DNA of 64,000 bases, from the NCBI GenBank assembly GCA_964247725.1, contig CAXTVM010000009.1, positions 1 through 64,000 on the forward strand, given 5' to 3'. Origin of the DNA: Lichenicola sp964247725 (GTDB taxonomy: Bacteria > Pseudomonadota > Alphaproteobacteria > Acetobacterales > Acetobacteraceae). The position numbers and the translations under genes are program-made. Below, in pieces: positions 1 through 9,334 of the stretch (its first letter is position 1; each line of letters starts with the position of its first letter). The notes under the pieces were generated by a model, which worked only from the letters and a program-made list of their open reading frames with translations, searched no databases and had not been told where the DNA came from.

Positions 1-812
1 CAACCCGCGACACCAACCTCTACGTCAGCACCATCACCCTCGACGGTCAGACCACCACCGAAAATAAAGAGCTGCTCACCGTCTCGACGGACAGCTTCAT
101 CATCAACAGCCCTTCGGCGACAGATGCGGCATCCATCACCGGCGTCGTCGCGACCGACTCGACGGATCCTGTCTTGAGTGGAACCGCGGAAGCCGGAAAT
201 ACCATCGCAGTATCGGCCACCTCGGGCGGCGGCACGGTCCAGCTCGGCACCGCCGTCGCCGCCGCCAACGGCAGCTGGAGCCTCACGCCCGCGACGCCGC
301 TCGCAGTTGGGACCTACCAGGTCAGCGCGGTGCAGACCGACGCCGCCAGCACCAGCTCCGCCGCCTCCGCTGTCCAGACCCTGCAGGTGTACTCGGATGC
401 CGCTGTGAGCTCGGACAGCGTGAGAGTCGCGATTCCCAGCGTCTTCGGCAGCGGACAGATGTCCTTCATAGCCAACGGATCCACCATCGGCATCAATCCC
501 GGCGCGGTCATCACGGAGGTGGGCGGACGCAACATCTATGTCCTGCCATTGGCGGGAAGCGCGTCCATCTCAGGCAACGTCCTGGCCAACGGCGACAGCT
601 TCGACCTCAGCCAGGCGCTGTCCGCGGTCGGCTGGGACAAGAACAACGGAAACCTCAGCAGCTACCTGTCCGCGAGCAGCATCAACAACGGGACGGACCT
701 TCAGGTTGAGACCCACCTCGCCGGTGGAAGCGCCGCCAACCTTCTGCTCACCCTCGTGGGCCAGGGGGGCACGACCCTCGCCGCCTTCGAGCAGCACATG
801 CTGCTCGGCTGA
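1..812 (+). CDS. C-terminal part of a large Ig-like repeat exported protein (5' truncated by window edge)
   Basis: The reading frame is open from the first bases (codons start at position 3), so the gene begins before the window; about 269 codons are visible. The visible part has a bacterial Ig-like repeat (about residues 57-125 of the fragment, with GSWSLTPATPLAVGTYQVSA, the usual end of such repeats), followed by a Ser/Gly/Asn-rich C-terminal domain ending AAFEQHMLLG. This arrangement is typical of giant type I-secreted adhesins, whose C-terminal 80-100 residues act as the secretion signal; that role is inferred. Threonine, alanine and serine are abundant and cysteine is absent, as expected for a surface protein. 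No secretion genes are visible next to it. Confidence 0.75.
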   Translation, partial: TRDTNLYVSTITLDGQTTTENKELLTVSTDSFIINSPSATDAASITGVVATDSTDPVLSGTAEAGNTIAVSATSGGGTVQLGTAVAAANGSWSLTPATPLAVGTYQVSAVQTDAASTSSAASAVQTLQVYSDAAVSSDSVRVAIPSVFGSGQMSFIANGSTIGINPGAVITEVGGRNIYVLPLAGSASISGNVLANGDSFDLSQALSAVGWDKNNGNLSSYLSASSINNGTDLQVETHLAGGSAANLLLTLVGQGGTTLAAFEQHMLLG

Positions 813-858
813 CGCCGGTGAGCCTACTCCGCTGCCGGCCCCCACGGTCCGGTTGCGC

Positions 859-1473
859 TCAGATCACGACGTCCACCAGCTCCTGGGCGTCGTCCAGGAG
901 CGAAAACCGCGCTCTGGGCATGAGCTTTGGGAGCATCCTCGCCCGCACCAGCCGCGCCACATCGTAGACATGCCGCCCATCCGAGATGCGGAAGCCGTCA
1001 ATGAATTTCCAATCGAACGGCGCCGCATCCGTCGCGAGCGGTTTAGCGAGTTCCATGAGGGCGATCAGCCAATCCAACTCCCGGTCCGACAGGAGGCAGT
1101 AATGCTCCCAGTAGCTCGCCTCCTCCCGGTCGATCTCGATCCGCCCGTCCGGCGATGCGGTCATGAAACGGTCTATAATTCCCTCGTTTGGCCTGATGGC
1201 GATGCAGCGGAGCGCGTGGCGGTCGAGGCCGACCGGCTCCTTGCGGAAGTCCGGCAGGCGCCGTGGGGCTTCGCGGCTCTTCCGGAGAAGCGGCTCTCCT
1301 TGGTCGTCCCGCCCGGCCTTGATGAAGATCAGGCGTTCCAACGCGTCCCTGGACAACGGCGCGTGAGCGATCCAGTCATCCCTGTCGGTGCCGACCAGGA
1401 ACGTACCGAAATGGGTCAGAAGGTAATACCTGAGCGGAGCGGATAAAGATTTTTCAGCGATATCGCTCATCAT
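859..1473 (-). CDS. hypothetical protein, 204 aa
   Basis: I do not recognise this family. The protein is soluble-looking, rich in charged residues and Trp/Tyr (EEASYWEHYCLLSDRELDWL), with no signal peptide or membrane segment. Two adjacent ATG codons (1473 and 1470) follow a GAGG motif, which favours this start over a TTG or ATT further upstream. It is convergent with the exported Ig-like protein, 46 bp away. GC content is visibly lower than in the housekeeping genes downstream, in keeping with a recently acquired accessory gene. It could be an immunity or regulatory protein, but nothing in the sequence shows that. Confidence 0.6.
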   Translation of the reverse strand: MMSDIAEKSLSAPLRYYLLTHFGTFLVGTDRDDWIAHAPLSRDALERLIFIKAGRDDQGEPLLRKSREAPRRLPDFRKEPVGLDRHALRCIAIRPNEGIIDRFMTASPDGRIEIDREEASYWEHYCLLSDRELDWLIALMELAKPLATDAAPFDWKFIDGFRISDGRHVYDVARLVRARMLPKLMPRARFSLLDDAQELVDVVI

Positions 1474-1509
1474 GACCTCTATCCGGCAGTCGAAATACGC
1501 CCAGCACAA

Positions 1510-2015
1510 CGCCGGAGATGGAAAGTCGGCTCCGAACCTCCGCTATCCGTTCGGCGTCTGGTATCAGCAACCATCGTATCATCCAATGTTAAAGCATACT
1601 GACTGACCCGTCCAGATCCTGCAGGCCTGTTCGTGTCAGGATGAGCTGTGGCTTCCGATCCGGTGTGAGCCGCCACCCTCGCCCGACCGAACACCCAGGC
1701 AATCGCTCTGACCACAAGGGATCTGCCGCTCCAGCCAGTGTGCCACCTCCTCGACGCATAACGCGACCATACCTGCTTCAGGCGCGCGCCACAGCACGCC
1801 CATCGGCTAATCAGCGTCGGGGTTCGACCCTTCCTCATCTTTCCTTCGATCAGCCCGTCAGACGGACCAAGATGATCCTATGGGAAACGGGATGGGTAAC
1901 TGAGCGCCGCTCGGGCAGGCGGTCAGAGCATGAGCCTCTGGCACGTGTAAACAACTTGTGGGACTCTGCTGCTTGTTAGGCAGAAGGTCTATCGATATCG
2001 AGACAGGAGCTAAAG
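1510..2015. other. 506-bp stretch without a convincing gene
   Basis: Short open frames exist on both strands (1479-1838 minus, 1641-1979 plus), but they have Arg-rich composition with no recognisable domain and no credible ribosome binding site. The minus-strand frame has a faint transposase flavour (VVRAIAWVFGRARVAAH, loosely like the end of IS5/IS630 DDE enzymes), but the frame is not sustained. I read this as decayed accessory DNA. Near its end, an AGGAG motif at about 2004-2008 serves the gene starting at 2016. Confidence 0.4.
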
Positions 2016-3221
2016 ATGAAGCAATTCCTTGCTGGTACATTTTGTGCATGTCTACCGGTGGCAAGTTACGTCCAATCGGCATCAGCTGGCGATCGCAACC
2101 TTTTTGTCGGTGCCATACGAGGCGAAACCCAGCTCGGTGTTGCCTCCAACAGCGCCTTGTTGCGAGCTTCGGGGCACGTTGGCCTCTACATGAGCACGCT
2201 CAGCTTGCTCCATGCAATCGTTCCAGATTCAAGCGATCAGGAAGATTGGGGTGGATCAGTCGCCAATGGCCAAGCCATCGTATCAGCCTTCGCAGGCAAT
2301 GGCCCGGGCATCATCGAAGGCAATCTTGATGCGCAGACGACCCCCCATGTCCCAGCCGCCGACTACAACTACACGCGCAACGACGCTTGGCTCCAATGGC
2401 TGCCCGAGATCAACTGGTCGCCGTCAATCTTTATTGATTGACATGAACGCAAAAGGATCGCCAACAACTACGCAATATACCAATACCGACGTTCAGGACG
2501 TTCTAACCGGAACATCCGACATCAAGTCGGAAGATCCTGCCATCAAGTATGTTCTGCCCTATCTCTCAGCCAATGCAGGCGTCTACGGGTCGTGGGTGAA
2601 TGACGCATATTGGTCAACTGCGCGCAATCTTGCCATCGCCCAAGGGGGCTTCGGGATCGATGTTCCGGTTGGCTACTACTTGCACAACCCGGATGCCTAC
2701 AGGCAGGTCGTCAAAGACCAAATCACCTGGGGAATCCAGAACAACCTGATCGTCGTCGTTTTGCTCTCTCCTTGGGATATACAGAATCCGAATTGCAACC
2801 CCTCCCCAAGCTTCTGCGCGGATCCGAACTTCATGTCTTCCTCGCAGGCTGTCGTAACGGATCTGGTTAACTCCGGGGTCTATCCAACGACCTACATCGT
2901 TTCCAATTACTCGGAACAGTCCGCCAGCCCCCAGCCGGGGACTGACGATGCGAGCTCGCCGCCTTACACTCCGAACAGCATCTTCGCAGTTGCCTATGCA
3001 GGCATTCAAGCTGGCGTACCGACATCTCCCTATCCGACGTCGGCGGCCGGCATAGAGTCACCGTAGTTGTTAGCCGGAGCTCCGGCAATCTTGGCGGAGC
3101 AGACGAGTTGAGCTCGTTCACCATGATCTTTGCGCCGATAGCGACATCGTCCCTAAATTCGGCATTTGATGATCACGCCGCCGGGCCCGCCGCGCTCACT
3201 GCCTGTCGATGTGGAAATTGA
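2016..3221 (+). pseudogene. Secreted TIM-barrel-like protein gene broken by two frameshifts
   Basis: Starts at an ATG with AGGAG 8 bases upstream and a signal peptide (MKQFLAGTFCACLPVASYVQ, then SASAG). Frame 1 runs to a TGA at 2439-2441. The coherent continuation IDMNAKGSPTTTQ lies in the next frame (about 2431-3066), and a third coherent piece (RVTVVVSRSSGNLGGADELS) returns to the original frame from about 3050 to a TGA at 3219. Joined, it would be about 400 residues, with alternating hydrophobic beta/alpha segments (NLIVVVLLSPW, TTYIVSNYSE) that suggest a secreted barrel, possibly an enzyme. The family is not recognised. The first break coincides with a tandem ATTGATTG, i.e. a 4-bp duplication. 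GC is much lower than in flanking genes, so it was probably acquired by transfer. Its 3' end overlaps tonB by about 26 bp. Confidence 0.6.
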
Positions 3222-4086
3222 ACACCTGCATCGACTGCGTCGGCACCGAAACGCCGTCCCGCATCGCCGGATGGAAGTGCCAGCCCAGCACCGCCCGCTG
3301 CGCGGTGCGATCGAGGTCGGCATGGCCGGAGCTGACCGCGATCTCGGCCGACGACACCCGTCCGCTGGCGCCGATCGTCACCAGCATCTCCACCGTGCCC
3401 TCCTCGCCGCGCATCCCGGCGGCGCGCGGATAGGCCGGCACCTTGTTGGCGTGCTTGTCGTCGGGCGAGGCCGGGATATTCCGGGCGTCGTCCTGGTGGC
3501 CGTAGCCGAGGCCGTTGTCGTTGGGATCGAGCTCGACCTCCGGCTGCGCCTCGGCCTGCCGCTGCGGCGGCGGCGGCGCCGCGGGCGGCGGCGGCAGGTC
3601 GGCCGGCGCCCGATCAGGCGGCACCGGCGGCGACGGCACGGTCTGCGGGCTGTCGGGTGCCCGCGGCGTCCGCGGGGCGGGCGGCGTTAGCGCCGCCGGC
3701 GGCGTCTGCTTCGAGCCGCCGGCATATTTGGCGTCGTCCATCACCATGTCGATGGTCGGCGGGTCCGAAAGTCCGGCGGGCGGCGGGTGCAGCGGCGGCG
3801 TCGGCCAGAGATGCGGCGCCTCCAGGATGAAGCCGATCAGCGCGACGTGGGCGATCACGGCGATCGCGCCGGCGGCGAGCAGGATCTCGCGCCGGCGGCG
3901 GCCGCCCCAGCCCCGCGACGGCACGAACAGGCGCACCCGCGGCCCGATCCGCAACGCCGGCGCCCGCGCATCCCCCATCCGCAGCCCGCCCGGCGGGGCG
4001 GGCGGCGGCAGTGGACTGGGCGACCCGGGCAGCTGGGGCAACGCGAGGCGCGGCACCGTCCCGCGCAGCGAGGCCGCCGGCTCCAT
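3196..4086 (-). CDS. tonB: Energy transducer TonB family protein, 296 aa
   Basis: Inner-membrane protein that couples the proton motive force, through ExbB/ExbD, to outer-membrane TonB-dependent receptors. It has an Arg-rich cytoplasmic N-terminus, one membrane helix at about 67-90 (LLAAGAIAVIAHVALIGFIL), a long Pro-rich periplasmic span (about 95-200) and a C-terminal TonB domain (YPRAAGMRGEEGTVEMLVTI, then GHADLDRTAQRAVLGWHFHP). The ATG at 4086 overlaps the stop of the acetyltransferase upstream (TGATG), so the two are translationally coupled. Longer frames to 4680 are only the shadow of that gene. ExbB/ExbD are not in this window. A TonB-dependent receptor lies at 27.6 kb. Confidence 0.9.
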   Translation of the reverse strand: MEPAASLRGTVPRLALPQLPGSPSPLPPPAPPGGLRMGDARAPALRIGPRVRLFVPSRGWGGRRRREILLAAGAIAVIAHVALIGFILEAPHLWPTPPLHPPPAGLSDPPTIDMVMDDAKYAGGSKQTPPAALTPPAPRTPRAPDSPQTVPSPPVPPDRAPADLPPPPAAPPPPQRQAEAQPEVELDPNDNGLGYGHQDDARNIPASPDDKHANKVPAYPRAAGMRGEEGTVEMLVTIGASGRVSSAEIAVSSGHADLDRTAQRAVLGWHFHPAMRDGVSVPTQSMQVFNFHIDRQ

Positions 4087-4655
4087 CAGACCCTCAGGCG
4101 GTCTGGGATCGAGAGCCCGAGCCGGTCCGGGATGTCCCAGATCTCGCGCACCGTGCGCAGCGGCCTGAAGCCGGCGCGCAGGTAGTTCGGCAGCGCCCTG
4201 CGGTGGTCGGCGGTGCAGGTGTTGACCCGCACGGTGCCGGCCCGGCTGCGCGCCCGCGCGTCGGCGATGGCGGCATCCAGCAGCCGCCGCCCGGCGCCGT
4301 CGCCGAGCGCGTGCGGCAGCAGCCCGAAATAGCTGAGGTTGACGTCGTGCGCTCCGCGGCCGTCCAGCTCGTAGAAGCCGGCCGGCTCGCCGCCGCGATA
4401 CAGCACGTGGATCGACACCGCCGGGTGCGCCAGCAGCGCCGCCAGCTCCGCGTCCGGCATCATCCGGCGCAGCCACCAGCAATGGGCCTGGCCGACGCCG
4501 TTGTAGAGGTAGCGGTAGAACCCGACCGTCGGAGCCGGCACCAGCACGAGGCTCTCGGTCGGCAGCAGCGCGATGTCGGCCGCGGGTCCCGGCTCCAGGC
4601 GGAGGAAGGTGACGTCGACGGCGACGCGCGTCAGTTGCCTGAAGGCCATCGTCAT
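4086..4655 (-). CDS. GNAT family N-acetyltransferase, 189 aa
   Basis: Predicted acetyl-CoA-dependent N-acyltransferase of unknown substrate. The acetyl-CoA pyrophosphate loop is visible as GDGAGRRLLDAAI (about residues 117-130), preceded by the beta4 strand HDVNLSYFGLLP and followed by VRVNTCTADHRRALPNYLRAGF, the usual motif-B region ending in the Y-x-x-x-GF signature. An aromatic N-terminal half (GFYRYLYNGVGQAHCWWLRR) is typical of one alphaproteobacterial GNAT subgroup. A second ATG at 4649 is possible. The stop overlaps the tonB start; a gap of about 120 bp separates it from rpoD. Confidence 0.85.
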   Translation of the reverse strand: MTMAFRQLTRVAVDVTFLRLEPGPAADIALLPTESLVLVPAPTVGFYRYLYNGVGQAHCWWLRRMMPDAELAALLAHPAVSIHVLYRGGEPAGFYELDGRGAHDVNLSYFGLLPHALGDGAGRRLLDAAIADARARSRAGTVRVNTCTADHRRALPNYLRAGFRPLRTVREIWDIPDRLGLSIPDRLRV

Positions 4656-4774
4656 CGCCGCACCACCCCCACCGCATCAAGGCCCCGGGGAGAATGCCTC
4701 GCAGACCCCGCCACGCGCCATCCCCCGGAACGCGCCCCGGGTCCGACCGCGATGCGCCGTCGGCGGCCGCTGTC

Positions 4775-6733
<1,959 letters not shown>

Positions 6734-6802
6734 TCTCAACCCAACTCCAACACGGTCCCGGCCTTCGCCCCGGCAGGAAGCGACGGCGTTCGACCTTATG
6801 CT

Positions 6803-8638
6803 CTAGCCTTGCTCGTCGGCCTGCTCGCCGGATTGCAGGTCCAGCTGGATCTGCCGGAGCATGATCGCCTTGCGCTGCGTATCCGGGTTCATATCCCGTG
6901 CCAACGCCGCCTGCGCCGCCTGGAGTTCCTCAGCCAGCGCGCGCATGTTGAGGAACCCAAAGAAATGCCACCATCCCCGTTCCGCGTCCGCGGGCATCGC
7001 CTCCAGCGAAGCGACATCCGCCATGGGCAGGGGGCTCGACGCCAATATCATGTCCGCTTGCGCCGCCATTCCGGCCGCGTGCAGGTGGGCTATGACCCCT
7101 GCCGAGTCAAGGGCAGCTCCATCCGCAGCACGATCGTGCACCGCTTCCAGCACCGCGCCGCGCACGCGGGCCAGATCGGCCGGCAGCTCGATCTGACACA
7201 GGGCCGCCTCGACATCGGGCAGCAGCTGCGGATGGCGCAGCAGGATCGCCAGCAGGAGCCGCATGCGTTCCGGACGCGCCGTCTCGATCTCCAGGCTCGG
7301 CCGCAGTGCCGGCGGCGCCAGCGTCCGGGCGCCGGGCTCTCCACGACTGCTGCGGCCGCGCGCGAAGAAGCGGTCGAGCAGGGCCTGCCGATAGGCCGAC
7401 GCCAGCACCTTGTGGCGGATCGTCGCCGCCGCTTCGACCAGCCGCGCATGCAGCAGCGCGCGCTGGTTCGGTCCGGTATCCCCGAACCCCTCGCTCAGCA
7501 GCTCGAACAGCACGTCGGAGAGCGGTGCGGCGGCTCCCAGATGCGCCGCCAGGGCGCGGGCACCCCGGGTCCGGACCAGGCTGTCCGGGTCTTCGCCCTC
7601 GGGCAGGCGCACGAGGCGCAGCGTGCGCTCGGGGTCGAGCAGCGGCAGCGCGGTCTCGGCGGCGCGGATGCCGGCGCGCCGGCCGGCGGCGTCGCCGTCG
7701 AAGCACAGGATCGGCGCCGGCGCCACCCGCCACAGCGCCTCCAGCTGCTCCGGCGTCAGCGCCGTGCCGAGCGGCGCCACCGCGCCCGCGAAGCCCGCCT
7801 GGTGCAGCGCGATCACGTCCATGTAGCCCTCGACCACCACCAGCTCGCGCGATCCCGCCGCCGCTTCCGCGGCCGGCCGCACCGTCCGCATCGAAGACGC
7901 CGCGCGCTCCAGCCCGAACAGCGTGCGCCGCTTGGCGAACAGCGGCGTCTCCGGGCCGTTCAGGTACTTGGGCTGGCCGTCGCCCAGCGTGCGGCCGCCG
8001 AAGCTGACCAGGTGGCCGCGGCGGTCGCGGATCGGGAAGGTGACGCGGTTGAAGAACAGCTCGCCCTTCGGCCGCCCCTCCTCGTCCAGGCGCAGCAGCC
8101 CGGCCTCGGCGACCAGCCCCGGCGCGAAGCCCTGCTCCCGCAGCTCGGCCAGCAGCGCGCCGCGGCCCTCGCCGGACCAGCCCAGCCCGTGGTCGGCGAC
8201 CGTGGCGTCGAGCAGCCCGCGGCCGCGCAGGTAGGCCAGCGCCTCCCGGCCCTCCGGCGCCTGCAACCGGCGCACGAAGCTGCGCTGCGCCGCGTCGAGC
8301 ACGTCAGTGAGCGTCTTCGCCCGCTCCGCCCGGCCGCGATCGGCCGGCGCCTGCCGCGGCACCTCGAGCCCGGCCTCGGAGGCCAGGCCCTCGATCGCCT
8401 CCAGGAAGGACCGCCCCTCCGCCTGCATGACGAACGAGATCGCGTCCCCGTGCGCGCCGCAGCCGAAGCAGTGGAAATGGTCGTCATAGACGTAGAACGA
8501 CGGCGTCTTCTCGCCGTGGAACGGGCAGCACGCCTTGTACTGGCGGCCGGACCGGGCGAGCTTGGTCTTGCGCCCGATCACCGCCGCGATCGGGGTGCGG
8601 GCGCGCAGCTCGTCGAGGAAGGCGGGGTCGAACGCCAT
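6803..8638 (-). CDS. dnaG: DNA primase DnaG, 611 aa
   Basis: Makes RNA primers at the replication fork. The N-terminal zinc-binding domain has ligands C38, H41, C57 and C60 (CCPFHGEKTPSFY, HFHCFGCGAHGD). The Toprim catalytic core follows, with VVVEGYMDVIALHQAGF and PILCFDGDAAGRRAG holding the metal-binding acidic residues. The C-terminal 150 or so residues form the DnaB-binding region, which is poorly conserved, as usual. Length is normal for alphaproteobacteria (about 600-640). It lies between yqeY and rpoD, with a palindromic repeat element directly upstream of its start, which may end or attenuate transcription arriving from yqeY. Confidence 0.98.
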   Translation of the reverse strand: MAFDPAFLDELRARTPIAAVIGRKTKLARSGRQYKACCPFHGEKTPSFYVYDDHFHCFGCGAHGDAISFVMQAEGRSFLEAIEGLASEAGLEVPRQAPADRGRAERAKTLTDVLDAAQRSFVRRLQAPEGREALAYLRGRGLLDATVADHGLGWSGEGRGALLAELREQGFAPGLVAEAGLLRLDEEGRPKGELFFNRVTFPIRDRRGHLVSFGGRTLGDGQPKYLNGPETPLFAKRRTLFGLERAASSMRTVRPAAEAAAGSRELVVVEGYMDVIALHQAGFAGAVAPLGTALTPEQLEALWRVAPAPILCFDGDAAGRRAGIRAAETALPLLDPERTLRLVRLPEGEDPDSLVRTRGARALAAHLGAAAPLSDVLFELLSEGFGDTGPNQRALLHARLVEAAATIRHKVLASAYRQALLDRFFARGRSSRGEPGARTLAPPALRPSLEIETARPERMRLLLAILLRHPQLLPDVEAALCQIELPADLARVRGAVLEAVHDRAADGAALDSAGVIAHLHAAGMAAQADMILASSPLPMADVASLEAMPADAERGWWHFFGFLNMRALAEELQAAQAALARDMNPDTQRKAIMLRQIQLDLQSGEQADEQG

Positions 8639-8657
8639 CGTGCTCCTGGGAAAGAGG

Positions 8658-8756
8658 AAGGCCAGGGCTCTGCCCTGGACCCGCCAAGGGCCGGCGGCCC
8701 TTGGAACCCGATTCTTTAAGTAAAGGAGTCCGGGGGCGGAGCCCCTGGCCTTGCCT
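8658..8756. repeat. Palindromic intergenic repeat, copy 1 (class A centre)
   Basis: Begins AAGGCCAGGG and ends CCCTGGCCTT, which are inverted repeats of each other. Inside are a left hairpin (CCAGGGC / GCCCTGG), a central perfect hairpin with 9-bp arms CCAAGGGCC and GGCCCTTGG around GGC (8684-8704), the conserved tail GGAACCCGATTC, and a right hairpin (GGGGC / GCCCC). It fills nearly all the space between the yqeY stop and the dnaG start. The same block recurs at 37541 and 54237. The strong stems could act as a terminator, although no U-tract follows. Confidence 0.9.
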
Positions 8757-9212
8757 TCAGCTCAGCCGCGCCTTCACCAGCGCGTTCGCCCGACCGAGAT
8801 CGAGCGCGGCCCCATGCTTGGCCTTCAGCGCCGCCATCACCCGGCCCATGTCCCTCATCGTGCCGGCGCCGGTCTCCGCGACCGCGTCGGCGACCGCCAG
8901 CGCCAGCGCCGCCTCGTCCATCGGCGCCGGCAGGAACCCCTCGATGACGACGATCTCGGCGTCCTCCTTGGCGGCGAGCTCGGGCCGCCCGCCCTGCACG
9001 TACATCGCCGCCGACTCGGTGCGCGACTTCACCATGTTGCGCAGCATGGAGACGATCTCGTCGTCCGGGATCGCCGTCACGCCCTTCGGCCGGGCGGCGA
9101 TGTCGAGGTCCTTCAGGCGCGCCATCACCATGCGCAGCGTGGAGACACGTGGCGCGTCGCCGGCCTTCATCGCCGCCTTCAGCCCATCGCTAAATTCCGC
9201 TCGCAACGACAT
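8757..9212 (-). CDS. GatB/YqeY domain-containing protein, 151 aa
   Basis: Small helical protein of the YqeY family, related to the tRNA-binding tail of the GatB amidotransferase subunit; its exact role is not established. Characteristic pieces are LRMVMARLKDLDIAARPKG, DDEIVSMLRNMVKSR and the C-terminal GTMRDMGRVMAALKAKHG. The ATG at 9212 (MSLRAEFSDGL) gives the usual family length; the longer frame to 9314 would run through the divergent control region. It heads the yqeY-dnaG-rpoD block and is divergent from carA. Confidence 0.93.
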   Translation of the reverse strand: MSLRAEFSDGLKAAMKAGDAPRVSTLRMVMARLKDLDIAARPKGVTAIPDDEIVSMLRNMVKSRTESAAMYVQGGRPELAAKEDAEIVVIEGFLPAPMDEAALALAVADAVAETGAGTMRDMGRVMAALKAKHGAALDLGRANALVKARLS

Positions 9213-9241
9213 GATCGAACTCCCTGCCTTTATCGCCGCAT

Positions 9242-9256
9242 GGGAAGCCTCTTCCC
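9242..9256. promoter_or_regulatory. Operator-like palindrome 1 in the yqeY/carA intergenic region
   Basis: The sequence GGGAAGCCTCTTCCC is a perfect inverted repeat with 6-bp arms. It lies 30 bp before the yqeY start codon and 79 bp before the carA start. Together with the second site it gives the shared pattern GGGAA-N5-TTCCC. A dimeric regulator is the natural reader; which protein binds is not known. Confidence 0.6.
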
Positions 9257-9270
9257 GTCCGCCGTCTTGC

Positions 9271-9287
9271 TGGGAAATTTCTTCCCA
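9271..9287. promoter_or_regulatory. Operator-like palindrome 2 in the yqeY/carA intergenic region
   Basis: The sequence TGGGAAATTTCTTCCCA is a perfect inverted repeat with 6-bp arms around ATTTC. Its centre is 30 bp from that of palindrome 1, close to three helical turns, so proteins bound at both would lie on the same DNA face. It ends 48 bp before the carA ATG. The nearby CarA protein itself carries a DNA-binding domain. Confidence 0.6.
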
Positions 9288-9334
9288 TCCCTGCCATCGG
9301 CTTGCTAGGACCAATCCGTGAAGGAGACCCGTCC

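Noticed and set aside
1479..1838. Possible transposase remnant on the minus strand
   Set aside because: Only a short stretch is reminiscent of a DDE transposase; no catalytic residues, no terminal repeats and no sustained frame.
1641..1979. 112-codon plus-strand frame
   Set aside because: Arg/Pro/Ser-rich, no ribosome binding site, no homology-like segments.
3196..4680. A 494-residue TonB protein
   Set aside because: Its first 198 residues are the acetyltransferase gene read in the wrong frame; the ATG at 4086 gives a normal TonB.
9242..9287. LexA (SOS) operator for the paired palindromes
   Set aside because: Alphaproteobacterial LexA sites follow a GTTC-N7-GTTC direct-repeat pattern; the GGGAA-N5-TTCCC sites are inverted repeats and do not match.
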